Source: CAVYXZ01 sp963772595
GTDB taxonomy: Bacteria > Chloroflexota > Anaerolineae > Aggregatilineales > Phototrophicaceae
NCBI GenBank assembly: GCA_963772595.1
Contig: CAVYXZ010000014.1
Span: 496,001-560,000 of the forward strand
Reading direction: 5' to 3'
Length of the DNA stretch: 64,000 nt
Shown: in pieces, positions 36,956 to 45,847 of the stretch
Layout of the letters: each line of letters starts with the position of its first letter
Position numbering within the stretch: position 1 is the stretch's first letter
Position numbers and translations under genes: made by a program
The notes under the pieces: model-generated
The model's input: the letters and a program-made list of their open reading frames with translations, nothing else
The model's database searches: none
Told to the model about the DNA's origin: nothing

Positions 36956-38258
36956 TACGCTCACCCTGCTCATCAGCAGCGGTGGCGGCGCGCTGCTCTC
37001 CTTCGCCCTCTCGGTGAGCATTGGCCGGGCGCTGGGCGAAGCGGGACTCGGAGTCTATGCGGCGGCGCTGGCCTGGGTCTTCCCGCTGTGGATCCTGGCT
37101 GAATTCGGCCTGGAAACCCTGATGACGCGCGCGGTGGCCCAGGATACGGCTTCGGCAGCGGCTTATCTGCGAGCGGCGGCGCTGGCCCGGTTAGGACTCG
37201 GCGGCGGCCTGAGCCTGCTGCTGATCCTGGCGGCTCCTCTGCTCAGCGACGATCCACTGCTGGTACGTGGCTTGCAGCTTTCGGCCCCGCTGATCGTCAT
37301 CGGTCCCTTCGTCAGCAGCTTTTCAGCTATCTTCCGCGCCCGTCAGATCATGTGGCCCATCGCCGCGCTCAACCTGGGGATGCTGAGCGTTCAACTCGGC
37401 CTGACTTTCATCGCACTGGCTGCCGGAGGCAGCGTGCTGAGCGTCTTAGCCATCAATCTGCTGACCTCAGCGGGCCAGTTGATCGCGGCCTGGGCGATTT
37501 ATCGAATGTGGTTTGTGGATAGGACACGGCGTGCCGCGTCCCTACGAGTCGTGGGGTTGCTGAAACAATCGGCACCCTTTGCCATCGCCGGGGTGCTGGC
37601 GACAGTGCAGCTTCGCCTGGGCCTCATTCTGCTGGAACCGATGGCAGGCGCGGCAGTCACCGGGCAATATGCTGCGGCCAGCCGATTTATCGAGGCCGGG
37701 CGGATGGCTCCGCAGGCGCTCTTCGTCGCACTCTTTCCGGCGCTGGCCGCCCTGCGCAGCGATCCAGCCGCGATGGACCGCTTGTTCCGCCGCATCATGA
37801 CCGGCCTGTTCGGCTACGGTCTGCTCTTCGGCCTGCTGATGCTGGCGCTGGCTCCCTCGCTCATTGGCCTCACCTATGGCCCACGCTTCGATTCTGCCGG
37901 ACTCATCTTGCGGCTGCTGGCCTGGGCGCTGCTGCCCGCCATTCTGAAAGGCTGCCGCATCCTCTACTGTTATGCGCGGGGTCAGGAAGCCTACGTCAAC
38001 CGTGTGCTGGCGCTGGCGCTCCTGCTGCAAGCTGTGCTCATCCTGTGGGGACTCCCCCGCTTCGGTGCGGTCGGAGTCGCCCTGGCCCTGCTGATCTCCG
38101 AATCTGCCGCCCTGCTGCTGCTCTGGCGCATCCCTAAAACATCAGTAGATTCATGGCGGGGCGCTGCCCCACACCCCGGCAGGGGAATAATTCCCTGCAC
38201 CCCATCATATGGCGTCACCAATAGAGAAGAGGTCCAGGAGACAGCTATCTCCTGGTAG
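36930..38258 (+). CDS. Polysaccharide/lipid flippase (MATE/Wzx superfamily)
   Basis: Multi-pass membrane protein of about 442 residues with about 12-14 helices and the Wzx/MurJ-like features SIGRALGEAGLGVYAAAL, FSAIFRARQIMWPIAALN and SRFIEAGRMAPQALFVALFP. TTG 36930 is the likely start because it places MSAVRLSRNTLTLLISSG just before helix 1; it overlaps the methyltransferase by 26 bases. The last roughly 35 codons (from about 38155) read through a hairpin-rich repeat and carry no helix, so the original C-terminus probably ended near KTSVDS. Likely exports the lipid-linked product of this gene set. Confidence 0.78.
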   Translation: MSAVRLSRNTLTLLISSGGGALLSFALSVSIGRALGEAGLGVYAAALAWVFPLWILAEFGLETLMTRAVAQDTASAAAYLRAAALARLGLGGGLSLLLILAAPLLSDDPLLVRGLQLSAPLIVIGPFVSSFSAIFRARQIMWPIAALNLGMLSVQLGLTFIALAAGGSVLSVLAINLLTSAGQLIAAWAIYRMWFVDRTRRAASLRVVGLLKQSAPFAIAGVLATVQLRLGLILLEPMAGAAVTGQYAAASRFIEAGRMAPQALFVALFPALAALRSDPAAMDRLFRRIMTGLFGYGLLFGLLMLALAPSLIGLTYGPRFDSAGLILRLLAWALLPAILKGCRILYCYARGQEAYVNRVLALALLLQAVLILWGLPRFGAVGVALALLISESAALLLLWRIPKTSVDSWRGAAPHPGRGIIPCTPSYGVTNREEVQETAISW

Positions 38259-38285
38259 GAGTATGGAGGCAAGGCCTCCTTGTTT
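38155..38285 (+). repeat. Hairpin-rich dispersed repeat, copy A
   Basis: Four hairpins in 130 bases: GGGGCGCTGCCCC (38158-38170), GCAGGG/CCCTGC (38179-38198), CCAGGAGA/TCTCCTGG (38234-38255) and GGAGGC/GCCTCC (38265-38279). The last two match, in the same order, the element at 58745-58797 on the other strand, including a shared GAGGTCCAGGAGA start. The element covers the flippase 3' end and lies between convergent genes. It resembles REP-type palindromic sequences. Confidence 0.6.
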
Positions 38286-38300
38286 GCAATGTATTTCTCG

Positions 38301-39719
38301 CTACTCGCTGAACGCCTCAAGCTGCTGCACCAGCTTGGTCTGATCGACCTCCGGGTGCTGGTCGAGCAGGGTCTTGAAGCGCTGGATGTACTCCGCCACC
38401 TGGGGCCGCGTGTAGGCCTCGAAGCGCAGGGTGATCGCGGGCTGCGTATTGCTGGCCCGGACGATACCCCAGCCGTGCTCGAATTTAGCACGCACGCCAT
38501 CGAGGGCGATGACCTCATAGTGCTTGGAAAGCTCGTTCTTAACGTCTTCAATGATCTGGAACTTGACGTTATCCGGCGCAGAGAGAATGATCTCCGGCGT
38601 GGCGGGCAGGGTCGGAATCTCGTCGAAGATCTCCGCGACCGTTTTGTCTGAAGCTGAGAAGATTTGCAGCGCTTTGAGCGCCACCAGCGGCGCGTCGTCA
38701 AAGCCGTAGTATTCCTCGCCGACGAAGAGATGCCCGCTGACCTCACCGCCCAGCGGCGCGCCGATTTCCGCCATTTTCTGTTTCATCAGGCTGTGACCGG
38801 TCTTCCACATCACCGGCTTACCGCCATTCTTGACGATCTCGTCGGCCAGCGCCTGAGACGATTTCACGTCAAAGACGATGGTCGCACCGGGCATCCGCTT
38901 CAGCAAATCGCGCGCCAGCAGCGCCAGCAGCCGGTCTGCCGCAATGTGATGCCCGTGATTGTCGATAAAGCCGCAGCGGTCGGCGTCGCCATCGAAGCCC
39001 AGGCCGATGTCCGCACCGACTTCGACTACTTTCTTCTCCAGATCGACCATCATCTCCGGGTCTTCCGGGTTGGGCAGATGGTTCGGATAGGTGCCGTCGG
39101 AGTCGCAGTAAAGGCACTCGACGATCAGGCCCAGCGCTTCCAGCATAGGCGGCACATAAGTCCCGCTCAAGCCGTTCCCGGCGTCAACCACCACCTTTAG
39201 TGGCTTCTGCATCTTCACCTTCGACTTAATCGTCGCCATATGACGGTTAATCATGTCGAAATCCTGCACCACCTCGCCCGCGCCGCTGGCGAAGCGGTCG
39301 TTGAGGATAATGTCGAGCAGGTCATCGATCTGCTGCCCTGCCAGCGCCAGACGACCATAGGCCATCTTGATGCCGTTATAGCGCGAATCCAGGTGGCTGC
39401 CGGTAATCATCACGCCCGCGCCGCGCTCGCCATAGCTGGCCGAAGCGAAATAGGTCGTCGGGGTGATGACCGCGCCGATGTCGGTCACATTCATGCCACC
39501 GGAGGCCAGCCCGCCGATCAGCGCCTGCTGCAAGCCCTCCGACGAAGGCCGGTTATCGCGGCCCACGAAGACGCGGTCGGTCTGGAACTGCTGCGGCAGA
39601 TAAGCTGCCAGCGCCTGCCCGACCAGCCGCGCGAGGTCTGGCGTCAGCTGCGCCTCCGGGCCGTCTACCGTGCCGCGAATATCGTATTTGCGAAAAATGG
39701 ATCGGATCACTTCCGGCAT
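38301..39719 (-). CDS. Phosphomannomutase/phosphoglucomutase
   Basis: Four-domain alpha-D-phosphohexomutase of 472 residues supplying mannose-1-P or glucose-1-P for glycan synthesis. Motifs: FRKYDIRGTV, the phosphoserine loop ITGSHLDSRYNGIKM, metal loop GFDGDADRCGF, sugar loop GGEVSGHLF and phosphate-binding RASNTQPAITLRFEA. The loop has LDSR where most members have NPP(D/E), though the key Ser-His and Asn-Gly are kept. Opposite in direction to the glycan cluster upstream, with the hairpin repeat between them. Confidence 0.88.
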   Translation of the reverse strand: MPEVIRSIFRKYDIRGTVDGPEAQLTPDLARLVGQALAAYLPQQFQTDRVFVGRDNRPSSEGLQQALIGGLASGGMNVTDIGAVITPTTYFASASYGERGAGVMITGSHLDSRYNGIKMAYGRLALAGQQIDDLLDIILNDRFASGAGEVVQDFDMINRHMATIKSKVKMQKPLKVVVDAGNGLSGTYVPPMLEALGLIVECLYCDSDGTYPNHLPNPEDPEMMVDLEKKVVEVGADIGLGFDGDADRCGFIDNHGHHIAADRLLALLARDLLKRMPGATIVFDVKSSQALADEIVKNGGKPVMWKTGHSLMKQKMAEIGAPLGGEVSGHLFVGEEYYGFDDAPLVALKALQIFSASDKTVAEIFDEIPTLPATPEIILSAPDNVKFQIIEDVKNELSKHYEVIALDGVRAKFEHGWGIVRASNTQPAITLRFEAYTRPQVAEYIQRFKTLLDQHPEVDQTKLVQQLEAFSE

Positions 39720-39736
39720 GTCATCCTCCCTTGCCG

Positions 39737-40304
39737 TTAATCATGGTCGGCGAAATGGCTCGCCGCGTTCCGGTATAAATTCTGGCAGGTTTCGCGCAGC
39801 GAAGAGCCGCGCGCATATACATGGACCTTATCCTCGCGGGCGAATAGATTCGCCTGCACTCGCGTCAGCGCCAGCCCGGCAGGCTGGTAGAGCATGGCGA
39901 TGCGCCAACCTTCACCGAAGGCCGCCGCCGTCACCTTAACCAGACGCTGTACGATCTCGTCGGTCGCCGCGTCGAAATAGGTTTCGTCATCGTAATCGAC
40001 CGGGCTGCGCCAGGCTGCTTCGGGCGTCTTAAAAATCGTATGACGAGAATCCAGTGCCGTCCACAAACCGCGCAGCGCCCGCGCCAGCGAGCTCCTGATC
40101 CCGCATGGTCTCAACCTCTGCCGCCCAGGCCACGCTTGCAGTCCAGGCGATCTTCCCGGCTTCCGGGCCATAGGCACGCAGGCTGAGGATCGCATCCGGG
40201 CTGTGTTCCTGGCTCATGTAGCCCATCGTCGCCTGCCAGGCTTGAAGCCCGGTATCGGGACGCCGAGGGGTCGGGCGGGGAACATGCGCAGTTGTCGTAT
40301 CCAT
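39737..40304 (-). CDS. Hypothetical protein (frameshifted)
   Basis: About 188 residues when joined across a frame change near 40090. The N-terminal part contains MSQEHSPDAILSLRAYGPEA and the C-terminal part VDYDDETYFDAATDEIVQRL and LYQPAGLALTRVQANLFARE. No family recognised, no signal or membrane helix. Its start overlaps the stop of the Uma2-like gene as TAATG, and it ends 17 bases before the phosphomannomutase start, so it belongs to that minus-strand operon. Confidence 0.5.
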
Positions 40305-40909
40305 TACGTATCCAGCGCCCAGGCGGGCAGCCTGAAGATCGCCGCCACCGTCAACCCTTCCAGTCCAGGGAACATAACGCTGGTATCTACCACCTCATCA
40401 GGTTCACGATAAATGCGCGCCGTTGTGCTACCGCGCCGGTACTGGTGCAGCGACTGGCTGCCCAGCGTCGGGTAGGCAACCCAGACTTCTTCTGTACCTT
40501 TGTCGAAATAGAGTCGAACTTTCGCTTCAACAGCAATTGCTTTGTCATCCGGCGACATGATTTCAACTGCCAGATCAGGCGCACCTGGATGCGGCTTACT
40601 GAGATCAAATTCTGGCGGCAAGTTCGTCTTGCGAATAAAGGATACGTCCGGGATAAACGATTCTTTCAGGCCCTTCGCATCAGAATACATGAGGTAAGTC
40701 AGGCCATCGGTAAAAACTGCGCCAATGTCATGTGCTATGACGTAAGGATCGAGAATCCGAAACATATTGGCGCTGATGATCTGGTGCAGGACTCCTGCTG
40801 CGGCCATTTCGACAGGCTCCCCGTACATGATCTCAATGCGTGAGTCCTCACCTAGCGCCAGCAGATCGTCTAGGCTCATTAGTGTCCGCTCAAGCGGGAC
40901 ATCGGCCAT
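40304..40909 (-). CDS. Uma2-family (DUF820) PD-(D/E)XK nuclease-like protein
   Basis: 201 residues with the Uma2 restriction-endonuclease-like core: a conserved IEIMYGEPVEM near the start, SFIPDVSFIRK, and the active-site series PDLAVEIMSPDDKAIAVEAK then YFDKGTEEVWVAYP. Uma2 proteins are abundant in Cyanobacteria and Chloroflexota and have no settled function. The start lies four bases before the Clp ATPase stop region on the same strand, so both are probably cotranscribed. Confidence 0.85.
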   Translation of the reverse strand: MADVPLERTLMSLDDLLALGEDSRIEIMYGEPVEMAAAGVLHQIISANMFRILDPYVIAHDIGAVFTDGLTYLMYSDAKGLKESFIPDVSFIRKTNLPPEFDLSKPHPGAPDLAVEIMSPDDKAIAVEAKVRLYFDKGTEEVWVAYPTLGSQSLHQYRRGSTTARIYREPDEVVDTSVMFPGLEGLTVAAIFRLPAWALDT

Positions 40910-40913
40910 TGCC

Positions 40914-43161
40914 TCAGCCCTCCACCGTGTAGACCTTGCCGTCTTCAGCCACAGCGGCGAAGGTCAGGCCGTCTGCATCCGCATCGATCTTGACCTGAGT
41001 CCCGGCAGGCGGATTGACCCGCAGCAGGAAATCCGCCAGCGGTTCGCGCACAAAGCGCCGGATAATGCGCTGCAAGGGCCGCGCACCGTATTCCGGCTGA
41101 TCGTTCTGCGCCATCATCCACTGCAACGCTTCTTCGGTAAATTCCAGCGACAGACCGCGATCCTGCGCCATTTTGTTCTCTTTCTTCAGCATCAGCTTGA
41201 GAATCTGGTACAGGTCGTCCTCGCTCAGGGCGCTGAACATAATCACTTCGTCCAGGCGGTTGAGGAACTCTGGCCGGAAGAAATCGCGCACCTCTTCCAT
41301 CGCCTGTTCGCGCACCTCGTCGGTCACGACCGGCACGGCCAGTTCCTGCGAGCCGAGGTTGCTGGTCAGGATAATCACCGTCTCGCTGAAGCGGGTCGTG
41401 TTGCCACGCCCATCCGTCAGGCGGCCTTCCTCGATCACTTGCAGCAGAATGTCCAGGATGCGCGGATGGGCCTTCTCGACCTCATCGAAGAGCACGATAA
41501 TATAGGGCTGCTGGCGCACCTTTTCGGTAAGCTGGCCGCCTTCCTCACTGCCGATATAGCCGGTGGGCGAGCCGATCAGCCGGTTCAGGCTGCTCTCGTC
41601 CATGAATTCACTCATGTCCAGCGGCAGCATGGCGTCTTCGTTGCCGAACATGAACTCCGCCAGCGCCCGCGCCAGTTCGGTCTTGCCCACACCGGTCGGC
41701 CCCAGGAACATGAACGCGCCAATCGGACGTTTCGGCTCCTTCAGGCCGACTCGCGCCGTCTTGATCGCCCGGCTGACCGCCAGCACCGCCTCGTCCTGGC
41801 CGATGAGCCGTTCTTTCAGATGTTCGACCATGCTGGCATAGCGGACCCGTTCATCCTCGCCCAGCTTGCTCACCGGAATACCGGTCATCTGGCTGGCTGT
41901 CAGGGTGATGTCCTCAGCATCCAGCAGGGAGTGATCGCGCAGTTCCGGCTTGAAGGCCAGATGCGCCTGCTTGCTCATGTTGACCATCGCGGCGGTGCGA
42001 TGCAGCAGCCGTTCGGCACTGCGCGGCAGCGGGGTCCCGCCCAGGTAGCGCTTCGCCAGCCGTGCCGCCAGGCCGAGGGCGTCCTCATCGATCTGGATCT
42101 GGTAATCCGATTCCAGGTGCGGCTTGAGGATTTTCAACATCTCAATCGTCTCTTCGACCGATGGCTCCGGCACGCGCAGGGTCTGGCTGTTTTCGGTGAT
42201 CGAGGTCACGCCAGCGATGCGCGTGTTGTATTCGACATCGGTCGTTGTAGCGATGATGACCGGGTTATCGTCCAGGAAGGCTTTCTGAATCAGCGGTGTG
42301 GACTTGGTGAAATCCGCCTTGACCGGCCCGCCGAAGAAGCGGTGCAGATGCGGAATAAAGAGGATGCCGTCGCGGGCCTGGCTCAGCCCGGCGCGCATGG
42401 CCTTGTGATCGTTATCCAGCAGCGCTGTCTCGTCAATCTGCACCAGACTCTTGATGCCGTTCGGCCCCTTGCCTTCAGAGATCAACAGGCCCAGGCTGTA
42501 GGCCAGCGTGCGCTTGCCGACGCCGTCCGGCCCCACCAGGATAATGTGCCGGTTGATGGCCTGCGTCAGGATATTAATCATGTCGCGCAGCAGAGTCTTC
42601 GCGGAAATAGACCGCGCGCAGTTCGCCCGCTTTGGCTTTGGCGACGAAATCTTCGGTGGTCGTGCCGGAAGGCTTACCGCCGTACTGCTGCCGGTCGCCC
42701 ATAATATCCGTAATGGCTTTGGGCGTGATGCCATACTGGCGCAGCAGACCGCTGGTGCTGACGGAGGCTTCGCTGAGCACCAGCAGCATATGATCGGTAT
42801 CGACCCGGACCTCATCGCGGGCGTTGGCCTCGCTCAAGGCGTCGTCGATCAGAATGATGCTCTGGCGCGAAAGCGGGATGCTGCGGTTCCCGGCGGCGAC
42901 GAAATCCAGGCTGCCATTCTGGTCACGCCGGTTCTCACAGGCCAGATGCACCTGCCGGTCGAGCCGCTGCAAGTCTGCGCCCCGGCTGGTGGCGAAGACG
43001 TTCAGGATGCGCTGGGCAGCGGTATCCTTGTGACGCAGCAGCGCCAGCAGAATAATCTCCGGCATGATCGTTGGCTTGCGGTATTCGTCCTTCAGCGCAG
43101 CCGCATCGTTGAGTACCGCGTCAACGTCTTTTGACAGCAAATCCGGGTTCAGCGTTCCCAT
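40914..43161 (-). CDS. ClpB/ClpC-like double AAA+ ATPase with degenerate first ATPase site (frameshifted)
   Basis: About 748 residues: N-terminal Clp_N-like repeats (TIMPEIILLALLRH, VRVDTDHMLLVLSEAS), first AAA+ with Walker A GPDGVGKRT, and a complete second AAA+ (GPTGVGKTELARALA, VLFDEVEKAHP, LTSNLGS, FFRPEFLNRLDEVI). In the first module the Walker B region reads GILFIPHLHRFFGG where FIDEIH is expected, so it cannot hydrolyse normally. A linker of ClpC type is short. Frame changes near 42600. No ClpP-loop could be confirmed, so disaggregase versus protease partner is open. AGAGGACC precedes the start. Confidence 0.82.
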
Positions 43162-43191
43162 AGTGTGGTCCTCTTGGTGTCATCTCTAAAG

Positions 43192-44863
43192 TTAACCCGA
43201 AAGAAGATTGGACACAAGGGAGTCTTCGGCCCCACTGCCAGCCGGAAGCTCAGGCGAAAGCGTCACCGGCAGCACGCCCGGTGCAGGCAGTCCGCCCAAA
43301 ATAACCCCGCATCCGGCGAAGAGACCCGCGTGCCGGGGACTGTAGGTCAGCACATAGGCCGCCACATCCGGGAAGGCCTGCCAGTCAAAAGGCGAACCCA
43401 GCGCCAGCACGACCGTCTTTTCCGGTGGCAGCGCCTGAACCAACTGCTGCTGCGCGGTGATGTCGGCGGCGTCTTCTGTCACCACGACCACCGTCTCGGC
43501 AGTGGAGGCGGCCTGCCTGGCCCAGGCAATATCCTGCTCAGTGGGGTACTGCGAGACCCCCAACCAGTGCAGATCACTGCGGTAAGACTGGCAGGCAGTC
43601 TGAATCGAGGGCCGCGAGGCCAGATAGATCACCAGAGTCGCGCGCTCTGATGGTACCGGCACCAGAGCGCTGCGGTCATAGGCCAGCGTTACCGCCGCCG
43701 GATACAGCGCGTCGATCTGGGCCTCATGGGCTTCCTGGTTGATGCGCTCTGAGGCAGTCGCCGGGTCCAGCGGCTGCCAGTTCATGAGCTTGTAGCGTGC
43801 TTTAGCATCCAGGATGCGCTGCGCCGATTCGTGGATGCGCGACTCCGGAATCTCACCGCTGCGCACCGCGTCGATCACCGCCTGCATCATCTCCGCCTGC
43901 GTGTCCAGACCAATCCCCGGCCCCATCGCCAGCATATCGACTCCCGCCTGCACCGCCATCACCGCCGCCTGCGGATACGTATAGCGCACGTCGATAGCAT
44001 CCATATCCAGCGCATCGGTCATGATAATGCCGTCGAAGCCCAGTTCATCACGCAGCAGGCCGGTCACGACACTGGCCGAGAGACTGGCAGGCCGCACCTC
44101 GTCCGGTTCCAGCGTCGAATACCAGATGTGTGCCACCATCACGGCCTCGGCTCCGGCGGCGATGCCCATGCGAAAGGGCACCAGTTCGGTCGATTCCAGA
44201 CGCTCGCGGCTCAGGTTCAATACCGGCAAATCGACGTGCGAATCGCTCGTCGTATCGCCATGACCGGGGAAATGTTTGAGCGTCGCCAGCACACCGCCCG
44301 CCTGGAGGCCCTGAACCACCTGGCTGATGGTCTTGCCGGTCAACTGCGGATCGCTGCCGTAGGAACGCTGTGCCACAATCGGGTTATCGGGGTTGGTCAG
44401 CAGATCGGCCACCGGGGCCAGATTCACATTGACACCGACCGCGCTTAGCTCCTGGGCCACCAGCGCTGCCCATGCCGTAAGCCAGTTCAGGGTCGTGAGT
44501 CGCCGTCACCACCAGGGGCATCGGCAAGGCCGTCATGCCATCGCGCAGCCGCTGTGTAACCCCGCCCTCTTGATCGACCGCGATCAGGAGCGGCGGACCA
44601 CCAGCTTCGGTGACGCTCTGCTGGTAGCTGTTGATGAGTTGGGTGACGGCTTCCGGGGACCCGGCATTAGAGCTAAACAACACCATTGCGCCGGGCTGCC
44701 AGCGCTGCAAAAAGTCGCGGCCCACCTCCGGCAGTTGCGCGCCGTAAACCGAGACCATAAACATCTGCGCGACCTGCTGTTCCAGAGTCATCGAATCGAC
44801 CTGGGCCTGGACCCCATGGAACCACAGGCTCAGCAGCAGCAAGGCGGCCAGAATTCTTCGCAT
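43192..44863 (-). CDS. Family 3 beta-N-acetylhexosaminidase, exported (frameshifted)
   Basis: NagZ-like glycosidase with a signal peptide (MRRILAALLLLSLWFHGVQA). Motifs: LLIAVDQEGGVTQRL, the family 3 catalytic loop LKHFPGHGDTTSDSH, and the nucleophile Asp in GIIMTDALDMDAID. A C-terminal domain of about 170 residues follows, as in two-domain GH3 enzymes. Frame changes near 44470. It would cleave N-acetylglucosamine from peptidoglycan or other glycans outside the membrane. Thirty bases downstream of the Clp gene start on the same strand, but transcribed ahead of it. Confidence 0.87.
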
Positions 44864-44913
44864 GGCTCGATTATCGCCGGGTTTGTAGTTAAGTCACAGA
44901 TGGAAAAGGCAGA

Positions 44914-45768
44914 TTACTGCGTCTGTTCGCTCAAGCGGTAGCCGATACCGCGCACATTCACAATCAGATCGGCGTCCTGCCCGGCCTGTTTGAGCTTGCG
45001 GCGCAGATTGCTGACGTGCGGGCGAATCACCTCGCGCGCTTCGGCCTCATCGACCGCGTAACCGCGCACCTCACGCACCAGTTCATGACAGGAGACCACC
45101 CGTCCCCGGTGCGCCGCCAGGTAAAGCAGCAGATCGAACTCGGTCGGCGTCAGGTCGATGGGCCGGTCGCCCACAGAGATCTGGTAGCGGCCCGGATAGA
45201 TCGTCAGCGGCCCCAGCGTCATGTTGTTGTTGAGCGTTTCCGTCATCGGCTGCTGTTCGACCGGGATCGGCTCAGTGCCCACCTCGGAGCCTTCCAGCGC
45301 CGCCTTGACCGCGTCCATATCGGCCCGCGTCAGTTCGCTGACGTTGCTGCGAATGGCATCCAGCAGTGCCCGCCGCCGCTTGAGGTTGCGCGCCCGCTCG
45401 ATGCCGCGCGCCACACTCTGGCGGATGTCCTGGCTGGAACTGGGTTTAATCAAATAATCGTGCGCCCCCAGGCGCAGCGCTTCGACCGCCGTGCCCAGGC
45501 TGGCATAGCCGGTCATCAGAATCACGATGGCATCCGGGGCCTGTTCCTTAATGCGTTTGAGCAGTTCAACACCCGACAGACCCGGCATCCGAATGTCCGT
45601 AAGGACCACGTCGTAATGCTGTTTCTGCATGGTGTCGAGCGCCTCTTCCCCGCTGGCGGCTTCATTGACATTATAGCCGACACGTTGCAGAGTTTTGCTC
45701 ACGGAATACCGAATCGCGCCTTCATCATCCACCACGAGGACGTGAGCAGTTTCACTTGTAGAGTCCAT
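44914..45768 (-). CDS. Response regulator with receiver and winged-helix domain
   Basis: 284 residues. Receiver 1-125 is complete: VLVVDDEGA acidic pair, phospho-Asp in VVLTDIRMPG, Thr in LMTGYAS and Lys in YLIKPSSS. A linker of about 70 residues leads to an OmpR/PhoB-like winged helix (LTPTEFDLLLYLAAHRGRVV, IRPHVSNLRRKLKQAG, IVNVRGIGYRL). No kinase is adjacent, so the partner is elsewhere, perhaps the full kinase at 61.6 kb. A good promoter lies just upstream. Confidence 0.9.
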   Translation of the reverse strand: MDSTSETAHVLVVDDEGAIRYSVSKTLQRVGYNVNEAASGEEALDTMQKQHYDVVLTDIRMPGLSGVELLKRIKEQAPDAIVILMTGYASLGTAVEALRLGAHDYLIKPSSSQDIRQSVARGIERARNLKRRRALLDAIRSNVSELTRADMDAVKAALEGSEVGTEPIPVEQQPMTETLNNNMTLGPLTIYPGRYQISVGDRPIDLTPTEFDLLLYLAAHRGRVVSCHELVREVRGYAVDEAEAREVIRPHVSNLRRKLKQAGQDADLIVNVRGIGYRLSEQTQ

Positions 45769-45809
45769 CTATCGGCCTGCCTGTTTAATCTTTCCTTATA
45801 TTTCCCTTC

Positions 45810-45838
45810 AGCATACATAAACCGTCACAATTATGCAA
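45810..45838 (-). promoter_or_regulatory. Promoter of the response regulator
   Basis: On the minus strand TTGCAT (45838-45833) and TATGCT (45815-45810) are 17 bases apart and about 40 bases before the start codon, in an AT-rich intergenic region. Confidence 0.55.
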
Positions 45839-45847
45839 ATCCTATCT

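Noticed and set aside
38158..38260. Structured regulatory RNA such as a riboswitch
   Set aside because: The hairpins recur at 58.75 kb at another gene's 3' end, so a dispersed palindromic repeat explains them better.
40767..42704. 645-codon open frame antisense to the Clp ATPase
   Set aside because: Composition is a shadow of the real Clp coding strand (His/Gln/Arg-rich, no domains), and the Clp reading is unambiguous.
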